Source: an uncultured Solobacterium sp.
Lineage (GTDB): Bacteria > Bacillota_I > Bacilli_A > Erysipelotrichales > Erysipelotrichaceae
DNA: 64,000 bases
NCBI GenBank assembly: GCA_900543035.1
Contig: UQPV01000003.1
Location: 11,573-75,572, forward strand
Direction: 5' to 3'
The notes under the pieces were generated by a model. That model was not told the origin of the DNA. It worked only from the letters and a program-made list of their open reading frames with translations, and did not search any database. Within the stretch, counting starts at the first letter, position 1, and each line of letters begins with the position of its first letter. This document shows positions 27,940 to 37,425 of the stretch, piece by piece. A program made the position numbers and the translations under genes.

Positions 27940-29631
27940 TCAGGCGAGCAGCCTGATCACCTCAGCCGCGACATCCTCGAGGGCGATCTCTCGCTTCTCA
28001 TTGTTCTGACGCGATACCAGTTCTACCTTTCCCTCGCTGATCCCGCGTCCGACCGTGATGCGGTAAGGAATGCCGATGAGCTCCATATCCTTGAACTTCA
28101 CGCCCGGGCGCTCATCTCGATCATCCAGCAATACCTCTACGCCCTGAGCGCGCAGCTGATCATACAGCTGTTCTGCCGCCTGACGCTGCTGCTCATCCTT
28201 CATGGAGATGATCACGATGCTCACCGCAAAAGGCGCAACGCTCTGCGGCCAGATGATGCCATGCTCATCATTGTGCTGTTCGACGATGGCCGCCATGCAG
28301 CGCTCCAGGCCGATGCCATAGCTTCCCATGACGACCGGCTGCAGATGATTGTCCTTATCCAGGTACTGCAGTCCCATCGTCTGCGCGTATTTCGTCCCCA
28401 GCTTGAACAGATTGCCGACCTCGATGCCATGCTCGAATTTCAGCTTTCCGCCGCACTTCGGGCAGATGTCGCCCTCATGCACCTGTGCGATATCCGCTGT
28501 CTTCTCCACCTCGAAGTCGCGGACATTGACATTGATATAATGACAGTCGCTCTGATTGGCTCCGGTGATGAAGTTCTTCATATGAGAGACCTCGCGGTCC
28601 ATGATCAGCGGGCAGTCGATGCCGATCGGTCCGGCAAAGCCGACGCGGGCATGCGTCACGCGCTCGACCTCCGCAAAATCCGCAAGCTCCATCTCATTGG
28701 CGCCCAGCAGCTTGAGCACCTTTGTCTCATTCAGCTCACGATCTCCCCGCAGCAGGAAGGCATACGTCTTGCCATCCACACGGTAGACCAGCGTCTTGAC
28801 AAAGTTTTCCGGCTTCAGGTCGAAAAATGCCGCCACTTCTTCAATGGTCTTGGCGTTCGGCGTCTCCCTCAGTTCATACGCTCTTTCTTCCGCCACATCA
28901 TCCTCCTGGCTTTCCACCACTTCGGTGATCTCCAGGTTGCTGGAGAAATCGCAGTGCTCGCAGCCGACCACGATGTCCTCGCCGATGCCGGTCACTGCCT
29001 GGAACTCTTCGGAAAGCAAACCGCCCATCGCGCCGGTATCCGCCTTTACGATCTGATAGCGGATGCCCATGCGGTCAAAGGCATTGCAATATGCCGCATA
29101 CATCTTCTGATAAGACACATCGAGCCCGTCCAGGTCGACATCGAAGGAATAGGCATCCTTCATGATGAATTCACGCACCCGGATCAATCCATAACGCGGG
29201 CGGGTCTCATCGCGGTATTTCGTCTGGATCTGATAAAGATTATACGGGAAGTCCTTATATGATCTTCCTTTCATGGATGCGGCTACGGCAAAGAGCTCCT
29301 CATGGGTCGGGCCGAGCACATAATTCTTCTGATAACGGTCCTTCAGCGCGAACATATTGGATCCAAACGCCTCGCGCCGACCTGATCTTTCGTAAACATC
29401 CTCCAGGATCAGCGCCGGCATCAGCAGCTCCTGCGCACCGGCATGATCCATCTCCTCACGGACGATGTTTTCGATCTTCGCCAATACCTTTTTGCCCATC
29501 GGCATGATCATATAGATGCCGGCACTGGTCTTTTTGATCATTCCTGCGCGCACCAGCAGATTGCCGCTGCGGCTGTCCTCATCTTTTGCGTCTTCACGCA
29601 TGGTATAAAAGAAGCTGTTTTTCAATTTCAT
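27940..29631 (-). CDS. proS: Prolyl-tRNA synthetase (bacterial type)
   Basis: Charges tRNA-Pro with proline. 563 residues, full length for the bacterial type with an inserted editing domain. Class II motifs: MIMPMGKKVLAKIENIVREEM, the motif 2 loop with YRDETRPRYGLIRVREF, and motif 3 GSYGIGLERCMAA. The editing insert lies at about 225-390. The anticodon-binding domain is at the C-terminus. AAAGGAA lies ahead of the ATG at 29631. It follows the two U32 genes by 17 bases, so tRNA charging and tRNA modification genes are probably cotranscribed. Confidence 0.97.
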   Translation of the reverse strand: MKLKNSFFYTMREDAKDEDSRSGNLLVRAGMIKKTSAGIYMIMPMGKKVLAKIENIVREEMDHAGAQELLMPALILEDVYERSGRREAFGSNMFALKDRYQKNYVLGPTHEELFAVAASMKGRSYKDFPYNLYQIQTKYRDETRPRYGLIRVREFIMKDAYSFDVDLDGLDVSYQKMYAAYCNAFDRMGIRYQIVKADTGAMGGLLSEEFQAVTGIGEDIVVGCEHCDFSSNLEITEVVESQEDDVAEERAYELRETPNAKTIEEVAAFFDLKPENFVKTLVYRVDGKTYAFLLRGDRELNETKVLKLLGANEMELADFAEVERVTHARVGFAGPIGIDCPLIMDREVSHMKNFITGANQSDCHYINVNVRDFEVEKTADIAQVHEGDICPKCGGKLKFEHGIEVGNLFKLGTKYAQTMGLQYLDKDNHLQPVVMGSYGIGLERCMAAIVEQHNDEHGIIWPQSVAPFAVSIVIISMKDEQQRQAAEQLYDQLRAQGVEVLLDDRDERPGVKFKDMELIGIPYRITVGRGISEGKVELVSRQNNEKREIALEDVAAEVIRLLA

Positions 29632-29648
29632 GGCTTTTCGTTCCTTTC

Positions 29649-30875
29649 TCAATATACATGACGGCCGCTGCGGTCGTACACCTTGCGGATCATCGCGTGC
29701 TCTTCCAGCGGCAGGCTGCATTTCATCCTGACCATCTGCATCGGCTGATTGAGCACCTCGAGCGGGCGTCCTTCCAGATCGCAGACATCTCCGATCTCAA
29801 AGCGGGTGGAGGGGGTATGCGGCCCGAACACCTCGGCCTCGATATGCGGCCGGAAGTGGTTCTTCACCTGCAGCAGCGCCGTTTGGGTCACCTCGTCATA
29901 GGCGATGACATCCGCGATGTATTCCTGCGTCACCCCAGCGCCATTCACGCCATAGAGATGTCCGCCGGCCTGCGGAAGGCCGCGGTAAAACCCGCAGGAT
30001 GTCGGACGATTTTCCGCCTTGGCGATCTCCTGTTCATAAAAGGCGATGCGCGATGCGTCCAGCACGCCCTTTTCCATATACTCATCGATGAGCGCGCGGT
30101 ACGCATGGACGACCGTTGCGATATAATACGTGCTCTTCATGCGCCCTTCGATCTTTAAGCTGGAAACGCCTGCATCGATCAATGCCGGGATGTAGGCCGC
30201 TGCCTGCAGATCCTTGCTGGACATCGAGAACAGCTCCTGTTCATCCGATATGCGCGTATCCCCCTGATACAGCTCATATTTCCAGCGGCAGCTCTGCGCG
30301 CATCCGCCGCGGTTCGCATCGCGGTTCGTCATATGGTTGGAGAGCACACATCGGCCGGAATAAGAAATGCACATCCCGCCATGGATGAACACCTCCACCG
30401 GAAGCACGGAATGCCTGGTCGTCTCCGTGATCTGCGCCAAAGAGCACTCCCGGGCGAGCACCACCCGGTGCATCCCCATCTGCTTCCAGAAGCGGATGGC
30501 AGAGGAATTGGTGGTGGAATGCTGAGTGGAGATATGGACCTCCAACTGCGGGAAATGCTGCACGACAAAGCGGGCGATGGCCGGCGAAGCGACGATGAGC
30601 GCATGCACGCCGGCCTCACAGAGCTGCTCCACATACTCCTTCAGCCCGTCAAAATCATCCTCATGCGGCAGCATGTTCACGGTCACATGGACTGCCGCGC
30701 CATGTTCGCGGGCAAAAGCAGCGCCCTCGCGGATATCCTCCAGCGTAAAATTGCTGGCACGCGAACGCAGAGAGAACTGACGTCCGCCGATATAGACCGC
30801 GTCCGCCCCATAGCGGACAGCAGTCTTCAGGCGCTGCAGGTCACCAGCCGGCGCAAGCAATTCGATCTTGTTCAT
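29649..30875 (-). CDS. U32 family protein, TrhP/YrrO-like (tRNA uridine-34 hydroxylation)
   Basis: 408 residues. The U32 signature is complete: FIHGGMCISYSGRCVLSNHMTNRDANRGGCAQSCRW contains the clustered cysteines that bind an iron-sulfur cluster in this family. The N-terminus LLAPAGDLQRLKTAVRYGADAVYIGG is the usual start. Homologues TrhP (Escherichia coli) and YrrO (Bacillus) make 5-hydroxyuridine at tRNA position 34 using prephenate; older annotations call them peptidases. It lies directly after its smaller partner and before proS. Confidence 0.93.
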   Translation of the reverse strand: MNKIELLAPAGDLQRLKTAVRYGADAVYIGGRQFSLRSRASNFTLEDIREGAAFAREHGAAVHVTVNMLPHEDDFDGLKEYVEQLCEAGVHALIVASPAIARFVVQHFPQLEVHISTQHSTTNSSAIRFWKQMGMHRVVLARECSLAQITETTRHSVLPVEVFIHGGMCISYSGRCVLSNHMTNRDANRGGCAQSCRWKYELYQGDTRISDEQELFSMSSKDLQAAAYIPALIDAGVSSLKIEGRMKSTYYIATVVHAYRALIDEYMEKGVLDASRIAFYEQEIAKAENRPTSCGFYRGLPQAGGHLYGVNGAGVTQEYIADVIAYDEVTQTALLQVKNHFRPHIEAEVFGPHTPSTRFEIGDVCDLEGRPLEVLNQPMQMVRMKCSLPLEEHAMIRKVYDRSGRHVY

Positions 30876-30887
30876 GATGGTTCCTCC

Positions 30888-31781
30888 TCACTTCACCAGA
30901 CTGGTCTTCGTATAATAAAAGCCTTCGCCATAACAGCCTGATGGATCCTCTCGGTCCCATCGTTCGATGGCCTCCTGCGGGCTCAGCCTGCCTGCCAGCA
31001 CGCTTTGATAATCGCTGAGCGCCCGGACGCTCCAATCATCATCGTGGAAGATGCTGTCGATGCGCAAGCGCGATACGCCGCTTTCGACCAGCGTCCTGAT
31101 CTGGGCAAAGCTTTGCAGCGTATATTCGCTGAACACATGGGTGCCGCCTTCATCCTCGATGATGGGCATATGCGCTTCGCGCGTCTCTTCCTTCAGCGAC
31201 AGGTCCCGGCGCCCATGCGGATCGTCATCCGGCCGCTTCAGAAACGCAAAATAACTGTGCAGCAGCTGCCGTCTGCTGTGCATGATCGAGAAGCGCCCAT
31301 GCACGAGCATTTCCACGCCGCTGCAGCGGGAAGCGATCGCACAGATCTCCTCCAGCGTGATCTCCCTGGCCAGCGAAACGCCCTGACACCCCTGCGCGCG
31401 GTAAAACGCCGCGTCGGCGCTGTTGGTGATCAGCGTGTCCGGCTGATAGACGAGACGATCCTGCATCCCCAGCTGAATGGCCTCATACAGCACGCCCTCA
31501 TCCGCGAAATAAACGGTATCCGCATCGATCTCCTTCAGCAGGCGCAGAAACGATCTGAGCTGTTCCAGCTCATCTTCCATGAAGAACCGCGTGCAGTTCA
31601 CGGCGATCCGCATGCCGGCATCATGGATCTTTGCGCTGAGTTCGGCCAGCTGATCGCAGGAAAAGACCCGCGCAGCGCGCAGCGAAAAAAAGGGCACGGA
31701 AACGAGCAGTTCATCCGCCCCAGCTTCCTTCAGCTTCACAATAGCATCCTGTTCACACAGGGTCACGATCCATTGGGTCAT
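30888..31781 (-). CDS. U32 family protein, YrrN-like partner
   Basis: 297 residues, shorter than its neighbour and lacking the full cysteine signature; VHGRFSIMHSRRQLLHSYF stands where the cluster motif is expected. The tandem arrangement of a short and a long U32 gene matches yrrN-yrrO of Bacillus, where both are needed for the tRNA modification, the short one perhaps as a scaffold. 12 bases separate the two genes. Confidence 0.85.
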   Translation of the reverse strand: MTQWIVTLCEQDAIVKLKEAGADELLVSVPFFSLRAARVFSCDQLAELSAKIHDAGMRIAVNCTRFFMEDELEQLRSFLRLLKEIDADTVYFADEGVLYEAIQLGMQDRLVYQPDTLITNSADAAFYRAQGCQGVSLAREITLEEICAIASRCSGVEMLVHGRFSIMHSRRQLLHSYFAFLKRPDDDPHGRRDLSLKEETREAHMPIIEDEGGTHVFSEYTLQSFAQIRTLVESGVSRLRIDSIFHDDDWSVRALSDYQSVLAGRLSPQEAIERWDREDPSGCYGEGFYYTKTSLVK

Positions 31782-31822
31782 TCGCGCTCATCCTTTCAAA
31801 CGGAACAATTATATCACATTTA

Positions 31823-33028
31823 TCATGTATTGGCATCACAGCGATGATAAAACATACGTTCGATCTGTGTCAGCAGATCTGCTCGCTCATCCGCAGCGAT
31901 CCAAGCGCTGCGTGCGGCGTGGATCCGTCTGCATAGCAGATCCGCGGCCTCATCTGCATCGCTTTGCGCCGGGACGACGGCGAGAAACGCCAGATCAGGA
32001 TCTGCGGCACAGGGAATGACACAAGTACGGGCATACGGCACATGCACGCTGCCGCTGATCTCATCCGCCCGCTCTCTCGCCATCACCATGCCCAGCATGA
32101 GCGCCTCGCTGTCCTCTGGAACACGATCGATCACACAGGCATGCGCGACGGCGCTGCACAGCGAAGCCAGCAAGGCCCTCGCTTCCTTCCCTTTCGGCGA
32201 TGCCGGCAGATAAGCGTGCAGGATCTGGCTGCGGACAAAGAAGGTGAACACCTCCGCCTCATGCGCCTGCAGCTGCTGCCGCAGGGCAGCGCTCTGCGCT
32301 GCGCTGAAGCAGTGCAGCACTTCATAGCGCCTCTGCTTTTCCTCATACAGCGCGCCCCCGTCAAACAAGATCAGCGGATACGGCAGTGCGCCGCTGTCAT
32401 CACGCGGCGGAAGAAGCGCGCTGTATGTCAGGTTCATCCCCTCATCCAGCAGGCGCTTGAAGCGGACCGAACGCAATGCCTCCGGTTTCTTCCCATCCAT
32501 GGAAAAATAAGCGTCCTGCACGATGAACAGCGCATCTTTTTCCCGATGACGGGGCAAATGGAAAAAGTTCAGCGCGAAGGAGACCGCGATGCCGATGAGC
32601 GTATCCAGGATACGGTTGAAGGCGAACAGATAAGGATCGGCATCCGTGACATGAGAGACGACGATGCTCATGAACACGACGCATGAGATGTAAGATGCAC
32701 TCTTTTTGTTCAACAGGACCGTTACATAAATGATGAGCAGCACCCCAAGAGAGACCAGAAGGGCATGGATCAGCGTCCCTTGCAGATGCAGGCGCTGCTC
32801 ACCCGCCAACAGCAGCATGCCGGCCAGACCGCCGATCAGCGTGCCGACCACCCGGTTCATCCCGACCCTGATGCTGCTGCCATTATCCTGCTGCATGCAG
32901 AGCACTGCCGCGATGCAGGAATAAAAGACCGCGCCTTGTCCCTGACGCGCCATGTTCAGCAGCAGACATAAAAAGACAGCTGCAGCTGACTTGATCATCC
33001 GCAGCCCGACCTTGGGCAACCTGCTCAT
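31823..33028 (-). CDS. FUSC/aromatic acid exporter-like membrane protein fused to a degenerate HAD-like domain
   Basis: 401 residues. The N-terminal 160 residues carry about six spans with the FUSC/ArAE pattern (SIRVGMNRVVGTLIGGLAGML, then NRILDTLIGIAVSFALNF). The soluble half looks like a Cof-type HAD phosphatase by layout: VQDAYFSMDG in place of the DxDGT motif, KRLLDEGMNLTYSALLPPRD in place of the ATGR motif II, and PLILFDGGALYEEKQRRY in place of the NGA segment. The nucleophile Asp pair is not conserved, so the domain may only bind ligands. Start at 33028 has GAGGGG six bases upstream. It is the first gene of the run that continues into the U32 pair and proS. Confidence 0.65.
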   Translation of the reverse strand: MSRLPKVGLRMIKSAAAVFLCLLLNMARQGQGAVFYSCIAAVLCMQQDNGSSIRVGMNRVVGTLIGGLAGMLLLAGEQRLHLQGTLIHALLVSLGVLLIIYVTVLLNKKSASYISCVVFMSIVVSHVTDADPYLFAFNRILDTLIGIAVSFALNFFHLPRHREKDALFIVQDAYFSMDGKKPEALRSVRFKRLLDEGMNLTYSALLPPRDDSGALPYPLILFDGGALYEEKQRRYEVLHCFSAAQSAALRQQLQAHEAEVFTFFVRSQILHAYLPASPKGKEARALLASLCSAVAHACVIDRVPEDSEALMLGMVMARERADEISGSVHVPYARTCVIPCAADPDLAFLAVVPAQSDADEAADLLCRRIHAARSAWIAADERADLLTQIERMFYHRCDANT

Positions 33029-33097
33029 GTTCATCCCCTCGATTCTCCCCTATTATAATGACAAAGTACGGACAGCGCAAGAAAAAGCGCACTGCGT

Positions 33098-33643
33098 TCA
33101 GTGCACTTTGCGTACCATCAGACGCTCTGCCGGCAGCGAGAGGATGAGCGCATGACATGCCTCATGAATATGCTTTTCCGTCCGCAGCAGCGAAACATGG
33201 CGCTCTCTTGCCTCTTTGAGCAGCGTATCGCTGATCATGGAAGCGCCGCAGACGATGACACAGCCCGGCGTGCTGCGCACGGCCTGCGAAAGCAGCTGTC
33301 TGTCGCCCTCCGCCATGCAGATCATATGAGACAGATCGTCTCCCTGCTCGCCCGCGAAGATCCGCATTCCCTTCCAGCGGCTGTGCTGCGCATCGAAACA
33401 CAGCGCGGCATCCAGCGCCGAACCGATCTCCTCCAGCGTCAGCGAAGCGATCATCCGGTCGGTAAACGCACGGTTCCCCTGCAGCAGCTGCAGGATATGC
33501 CATAACGGGATGACCCCGTGCACCTCGCCGCTGCTGCCGCAGACCACGATATTGGAGATCTTCGGCGTATGCAGACGGCGGCAGACATCCGCGAGCCGAT
33601 GCTGTCTGCTCACCATCAGACAGTCTTTCATCACATGATCCAT
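33098..33643 (-). CDS. CBS-like plus DRTGG domain protein
   Basis: 181 residues. The N-terminal 65 residues look like half a CBS pair (MDHVMKDCLMVSRQHRLADVCRRL, then NIVVCGSSGEVHGVIPL). The C-terminal part matches the DRTGG domain in layout (IFAGEQGDDLSHMICM, GDRQLLSQAVRSTPGCVIVCGASM, LLKEARERHVSLLRT). Such domains are thought to bind nucleotides and often accompany hydrogenase or ferredoxin-linked enzymes; here it follows nifJ. A terminator separates the two, so cotranscription would be partial. GGGGAGGG precedes the ATG at 33643. Confidence 0.65.
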   Translation of the reverse strand: MDHVMKDCLMVSRQHRLADVCRRLHTPKISNIVVCGSSGEVHGVIPLWHILQLLQGNRAFTDRMIASLTLEEIGSALDAALCFDAQHSRWKGMRIFAGEQGDDLSHMICMAEGDRQLLSQAVRSTPGCVIVCGASMISDTLLKEARERHVSLLRTEKHIHEACHALILSLPAERLMVRKVH

Positions 33644-33692
33644 TTGAACCCTCCCCTCATCAGCATGCCCGTTTCCGATCGTCTTATACCAA

Positions 33693-33721
33693 CAAAAAAC
33701 GGGCAGCATCACTGCTGCCCG
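33693..33721 (-). terminator. Terminator of nifJ
   Basis: Minus strand CGGGCAGCA / TGCTGCCCG with loop GTGA, followed by TTTTTTG; 13 bases past the nifJ stop codon. It is one of the strongest hairpins in the window. Confidence 0.9.
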
Positions 33722-33734
33722 CATATTATGAAGA

Positions 33735-36700
33735 TTAGATCTTTTCTTCGGCAAGCGCCTTCAGACGGCGATGACGTCTCATGGCATCCTGCTTCGTCTT
33801 CTCGAACATTTCATAAGCAGTCTCGCCCTTCAGCTTCGGCAGCTGAGAGAAACGAGTCTCTGTCATCATGAAGTCGAGCATCTTGTCGTAATCCGGCTCC
33901 TTGGAGTCGATGGTCAGCGGCTGCTCAGCTTCCGGATTGTAGCGATACAGATCCACATAACCGCATTCTACGGCCTTGGCCTGCGTCTTCTGGTGGTTGC
34001 TCAGACCGCCCTTGATGCCGTGCTCAGCACACGGGCTGTAAGCCAGGATCAGAGAAGGACCGTTGTAAGCTTCTGCTTCCTTGATGGCCTTCAGGGTCTG
34101 GTTCTTGTTTGCGCCCATGGCGATGGATGCGACATATACATGGCCGTAAGCCATTGCGATCTGTCCCAGATCCTTCTTCGCCGTCGTCTTACCGCCGGCT
34201 GCGAACTTCGCGATAGAAGCTGCCTGAGAAGACTTAGAAGACTGACCGCCAGTGTTGGAGTAGACCTCAGTATCCAGAACGAGGACATTGACGTTGACAT
34301 CGCTTGCCAGCACGTGATCGAGTCCGCCGTATCCGATATCGTAAGCCCAGCCGTCTCCGCCGACGATCCAGATGGACTTGCTGACCAGATCCGTATCTGC
34401 CAGTGCCTTGACATCGGCAATATCAGACTGTGCAGCCAGTTCCTTGATGGTCTTGGACAGTTCACGCTCAGCTTCGCGGTTGCCCTGGATCTCGATGTAT
34501 TTTGTGAATGCTTCCTTCAGCTCCGGCGCAACATTGTCCATGTTGTCTTCCATCGTCTTCAGGATGCATGCCTGCTTGTAGTTTTCAGCCAGTGCCATAC
34601 CATAACCGTACTCTGCGTTATCCTCGAACAGGGAGTTTGCCCATGCGACACCTTCACCGTTCTTGTCATTGACAAACGGCGTGGACGGTGTAGAGGAGCA
34701 GTAGATCATGGAGCATCCGGTTGCGTTGGCAACGAGCATGTCGCGGCCGAACAGCTGAGAAACCAGCTTGTAGTACGGCGTCTCACCGCAGCCCGGGCAA
34801 GATCCGGAAACCTCGAAGTAAGGCATCAGGAACTGAGAACCCTTGACCGTATCTGTAGAGAAGTAGTCGCTCTTGTACTCTGTGTGCTTGAACAGGTACT
34901 CTGCCAGCGGCTCTTCATCGAGCTTCTCGTTGATGTCGACCATCTCGAGCGCCTTGTTGCCGGCCTTTCCAGGACACTCAACGGCACACAGACCGCAGCC
35001 GACACAGTTTGCCGGAGATACCTGGATGCGGTACTTCAGCTGCTCAACGCCCTTGCCCATCGCCTGCAGCGTTTCGAATTCCATCGGTGCTGCAGCGACT
35101 TCCTCTTCGTTCAGCAGGAACGGACGGATGGTTGCGTGCGGACATACATAAGAGCAGATGCCGCACTGAATGCAGTTTTCAGGATGCCATGTCGGTACCT
35201 GTACCGCGATCGTACGCTTCTCTTCGAATGCGACATTGTTGCGGATGGAACCATCCAGCAGGTTGTACTTCGTGAACGCGGATACCGGCATATCATAGCC
35301 TTCCAGCGCATTGATGACTGCGACATGGTTGTCGAAGTACTCATCGCCGGTCAGCTTGCGGTTAGCGTCATACGGCAGCTCTGCCCAGCTCGGATCTACA
35401 GCGATCTCTTCCATGCCGTCTTTTCCGGCATCGATCGCCTTGTAGTTCAGCTGTACGATCGCATCGCCCTTCTTGCCGTAAGACTTCTTCGCGAAGGCCT
35501 TCATCAGCTCCAGAGAAGTCTCCAGCGGCATGATCTGCTCATTCAGCGCAAAGAACGCGGACTGCAGGATCGTATTCGTACGGCGTCCCATGCCGATCTC
35601 CTGCGCGATCTTGGTCGCGTTGATGATGTACAGCTTAGCGTGCTTCTTCGCCAGCTGCGCCTTCATGCGGTTCGGCATATGATGCACGATCTCCTCCTTG
35701 GAGAACGTCGTATTCAGCAGGAAGGTACCTCCGTCCTTCAGGTTGCGCACCATGTCATACTTGAACATGTATGCGTCCAAAGAGCAGGAGATGAAGTCTG
35801 CATTGTTGATGTAGTATGTAGAGCGGATCGGAGACTTGCCGAAACGCAGGTGAGAACGGGTAACACCGCCGGCCTTCTTGGAATCATATGCGAAGTAAGC
35901 CTGTGCGTACTGATCCGTGTTGTCACCGATGATCTTGACCGTGGACTTGTTCGCGGAAACCGTACCATCAGAACCCAGGCCCCAGAACAGGCAGGAAGTG
36001 TAGTCTCCCTCGATCTGGAAGCTTTCGTCTGCAGGCAGGCTCAGGTGCGTCACATCATCCTCGATGCCGATCGTGAATCCGTTGATCATCTTGTCTTCCT
36101 TCAGGTGATCGAATACGGCCTTGACATGGCACGGCTGCGTATCCTTGGATCCCAGACCGTAACGTCCGCCGATGATCTCGATATCCTTGTGATCCTTAAG
36201 CGCCGCAACGACATCCAGGTACAGCGGGTCGCCCATTGCGCCGGACTCTTTGGTGCGGTCCAGAACAGCAATCTTCTTTACGGTGGAAGGCATGACCTTC
36301 AGCATGTATTCCGGAGCGAACGGACGATACAGGTGAACCTTGATCATTCCGACTTTTTCGCCCTTTGCCATCAGCGCATCGATCGTCTCGTGCGCGGTCT
36401 CAGTGATAGAACCCATGGCGATGATGATGCGCTCGGCATCCGGTGCGCCATAGTAAGTGAACGGAGCGTAATGACGTCCGGTAATCTCAGAAATCTTTTC
36501 CATATATTCCGCTACGATGGCAGGAACCTTGGCATAATGCTCGTTGCGCGCCTCCATTCCCTGGAAGTAGATATCATCGTTCTCAGCACCGCCGCGCGTT
36601 ACCGGATTGGTATGCGGGTTCAGCGCACGCTTGCGATAAGCTTCCAGCGCATCGTAATCGATCAGATCCTTATATAATTCCGTGTCGAACACTTCTACCT

Positions 36701-37244
36701 TCTGGATCTCGTGAGAAGTACGGAAACCATCGAAGAAGTGAATGAACGGAACGCTTGCCTTGATGGCAGCCAGGTGTGCGACACCGGCCAGATCCATCGC
36801 TTCCTGAACGGAATGGCTTGCCAGCATGCAGACGCCGGTCTGGCGGCATGCGTAAATGTCCTGGTGGTCGCCGAAGATGTTCAGCGCACGGGATGCCAGC
36901 GCACGTGCAGATACGTGCAGAACGCCCGGCAGACATTCACCGACCATCTTGTAGATGTTCGGGATCATCAGCAGCAGCCCCTGTGATGCGGTGAATGTGG
37001 TCGCCAGCGTACCGGCCTGAAGAGCACCGTGAACGGCACCGGCTGCGCCTCCCTCAGACTGCAGCTCAGCAACCTTGACAACGTTGCCAAAGATGTTCTT
37101 GCGTCCCTGATTTGCCCAGACATCCACGACTTCTGCCATCGGCGAAGAAGGGGTGATCGGGTAAATAGCACTCAGTTCGGTAAACGCATACGCGTTATGC
37201 GCAGTGGCGGTGTTACCGTCCATTGACATAAATGTTTTTGCCAT
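33735..37244 (-). CDS. nifJ: Pyruvate:ferredoxin (flavodoxin) oxidoreductase
   Basis: Oxidises pyruvate to acetyl-CoA and CO2 while reducing ferredoxin; the central enzyme of anaerobic pyruvate metabolism. 1169 residues, the full single-chain form. Domain I begins MDGNTATAHNAYAFTELSAIYPITPSSPMAE. Two 4Fe-4S ferredoxin-like motifs are visible (CIQCGICSYVCPH and CVGCGLCAVECPG), the proximal-cluster and thiamine diphosphate region follows with GSCPGCGETPYYKL and GDGWAYDIGYGG. The start at 37244 has AAGGAGG ten bases upstream. Codon use is strongly biased, as in eno, so expression is likely high. Confidence 0.98.
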   Translation of the reverse strand: MAKTFMSMDGNTATAHNAYAFTELSAIYPITPSSPMAEVVDVWANQGRKNIFGNVVKVAELQSEGGAAGAVHGALQAGTLATTFTASQGLLLMIPNIYKMVGECLPGVLHVSARALASRALNIFGDHQDIYACRQTGVCMLASHSVQEAMDLAGVAHLAAIKASVPFIHFFDGFRTSHEIQKVEVFDTELYKDLIDYDALEAYRKRALNPHTNPVTRGGAENDDIYFQGMEARNEHYAKVPAIVAEYMEKISEITGRHYAPFTYYGAPDAERIIIAMGSITETAHETIDALMAKGEKVGMIKVHLYRPFAPEYMLKVMPSTVKKIAVLDRTKESGAMGDPLYLDVVAALKDHKDIEIIGGRYGLGSKDTQPCHVKAVFDHLKEDKMINGFTIGIEDDVTHLSLPADESFQIEGDYTSCLFWGLGSDGTVSANKSTVKIIGDNTDQYAQAYFAYDSKKAGGVTRSHLRFGKSPIRSTYYINNADFISCSLDAYMFKYDMVRNLKDGGTFLLNTTFSKEEIVHHMPNRMKAQLAKKHAKLYIINATKIAQEIGMGRRTNTILQSAFFALNEQIMPLETSLELMKAFAKKSYGKKGDAIVQLNYKAIDAGKDGMEEIAVDPSWAELPYDANRKLTGDEYFDNHVAVINALEGYDMPVSAFTKYNLLDGSIRNNVAFEEKRTIAVQVPTWHPENCIQCGICSYVCPHATIRPFLLNEEEVAAAPMEFETLQAMGKGVEQLKYRIQVSPANCVGCGLCAVECPGKAGNKALEMVDINEKLDEEPLAEYLFKHTEYKSDYFSTDTVKGSQFLMPYFEVSGSCPGCGETPYYKLVSQLFGRDMLVANATGCSMIYCSSTPSTPFVNDKNGEGVAWANSLFEDNAEYGYGMALAENYKQACILKTMEDNMDNVAPELKEAFTKYIEIQGNREAERELSKTIKELAAQSDIADVKALADTDLVSKSIWIVGGDGWAYDIGYGGLDHVLASDVNVNVLVLDTEVYSNTGGQSSKSSQAASIAKFAAGGKTTAKKDLGQIAMAYGHVYVASIAMGANKNQTLKAIKEAEAYNGPSLILAYSPCAEHGIKGGLSNHQKTQAKAVECGYVDLYRYNPEAEQPLTIDSKEPDYDKMLDFMMTETRFSQLPKLKGETAYEMFEKTKQDAMRRHRRLKALAEEKI

Positions 37245-37279
37245 TAGTAGTTTTCCTCCTTGCGTAACTTTACCCATAC

Positions 37280-37285
37280 ATTATA
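37280..37285 (-). promoter_or_regulatory. Minus 10 box of nifJ
   Basis: TATAAT on the minus strand 35 bases ahead of the start, with an AT-rich tract further upstream (possible UP element) and only a weak -35 box. Confidence 0.5.
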
Positions 37286-37390
37286 GACCGAACTTCTGTA
37301 TTTTTAAAGAACTTTTTTGTAAATTTCGGTTCACGCTGTGAGCGCTTTTTCCATCGGGGTCCCTGCCCGGCAAAAAGCGTTTTCTCTCGT

Positions 37391-37418
37391 AAAAAGAAGA
37401 GGATCGTCCAGATCCTCT
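37391..37418 (-). terminator. Terminator of the giant modular gene
   Basis: Minus strand AGAGGATC / GATCCTCT with a five-base loop, then TTCTTTTTA, seven bases past the stop codon. Confidence 0.8.
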
Positions 37419-37425
37419 CCGTCAC

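Noticed and set aside
33771..36677. 968-codon open frame on the plus strand antisense to nifJ
   Set aside because: It mirrors the codon bias of nifJ, resembles no family, has no ribosome site, and the opposite frame is a complete PFOR.
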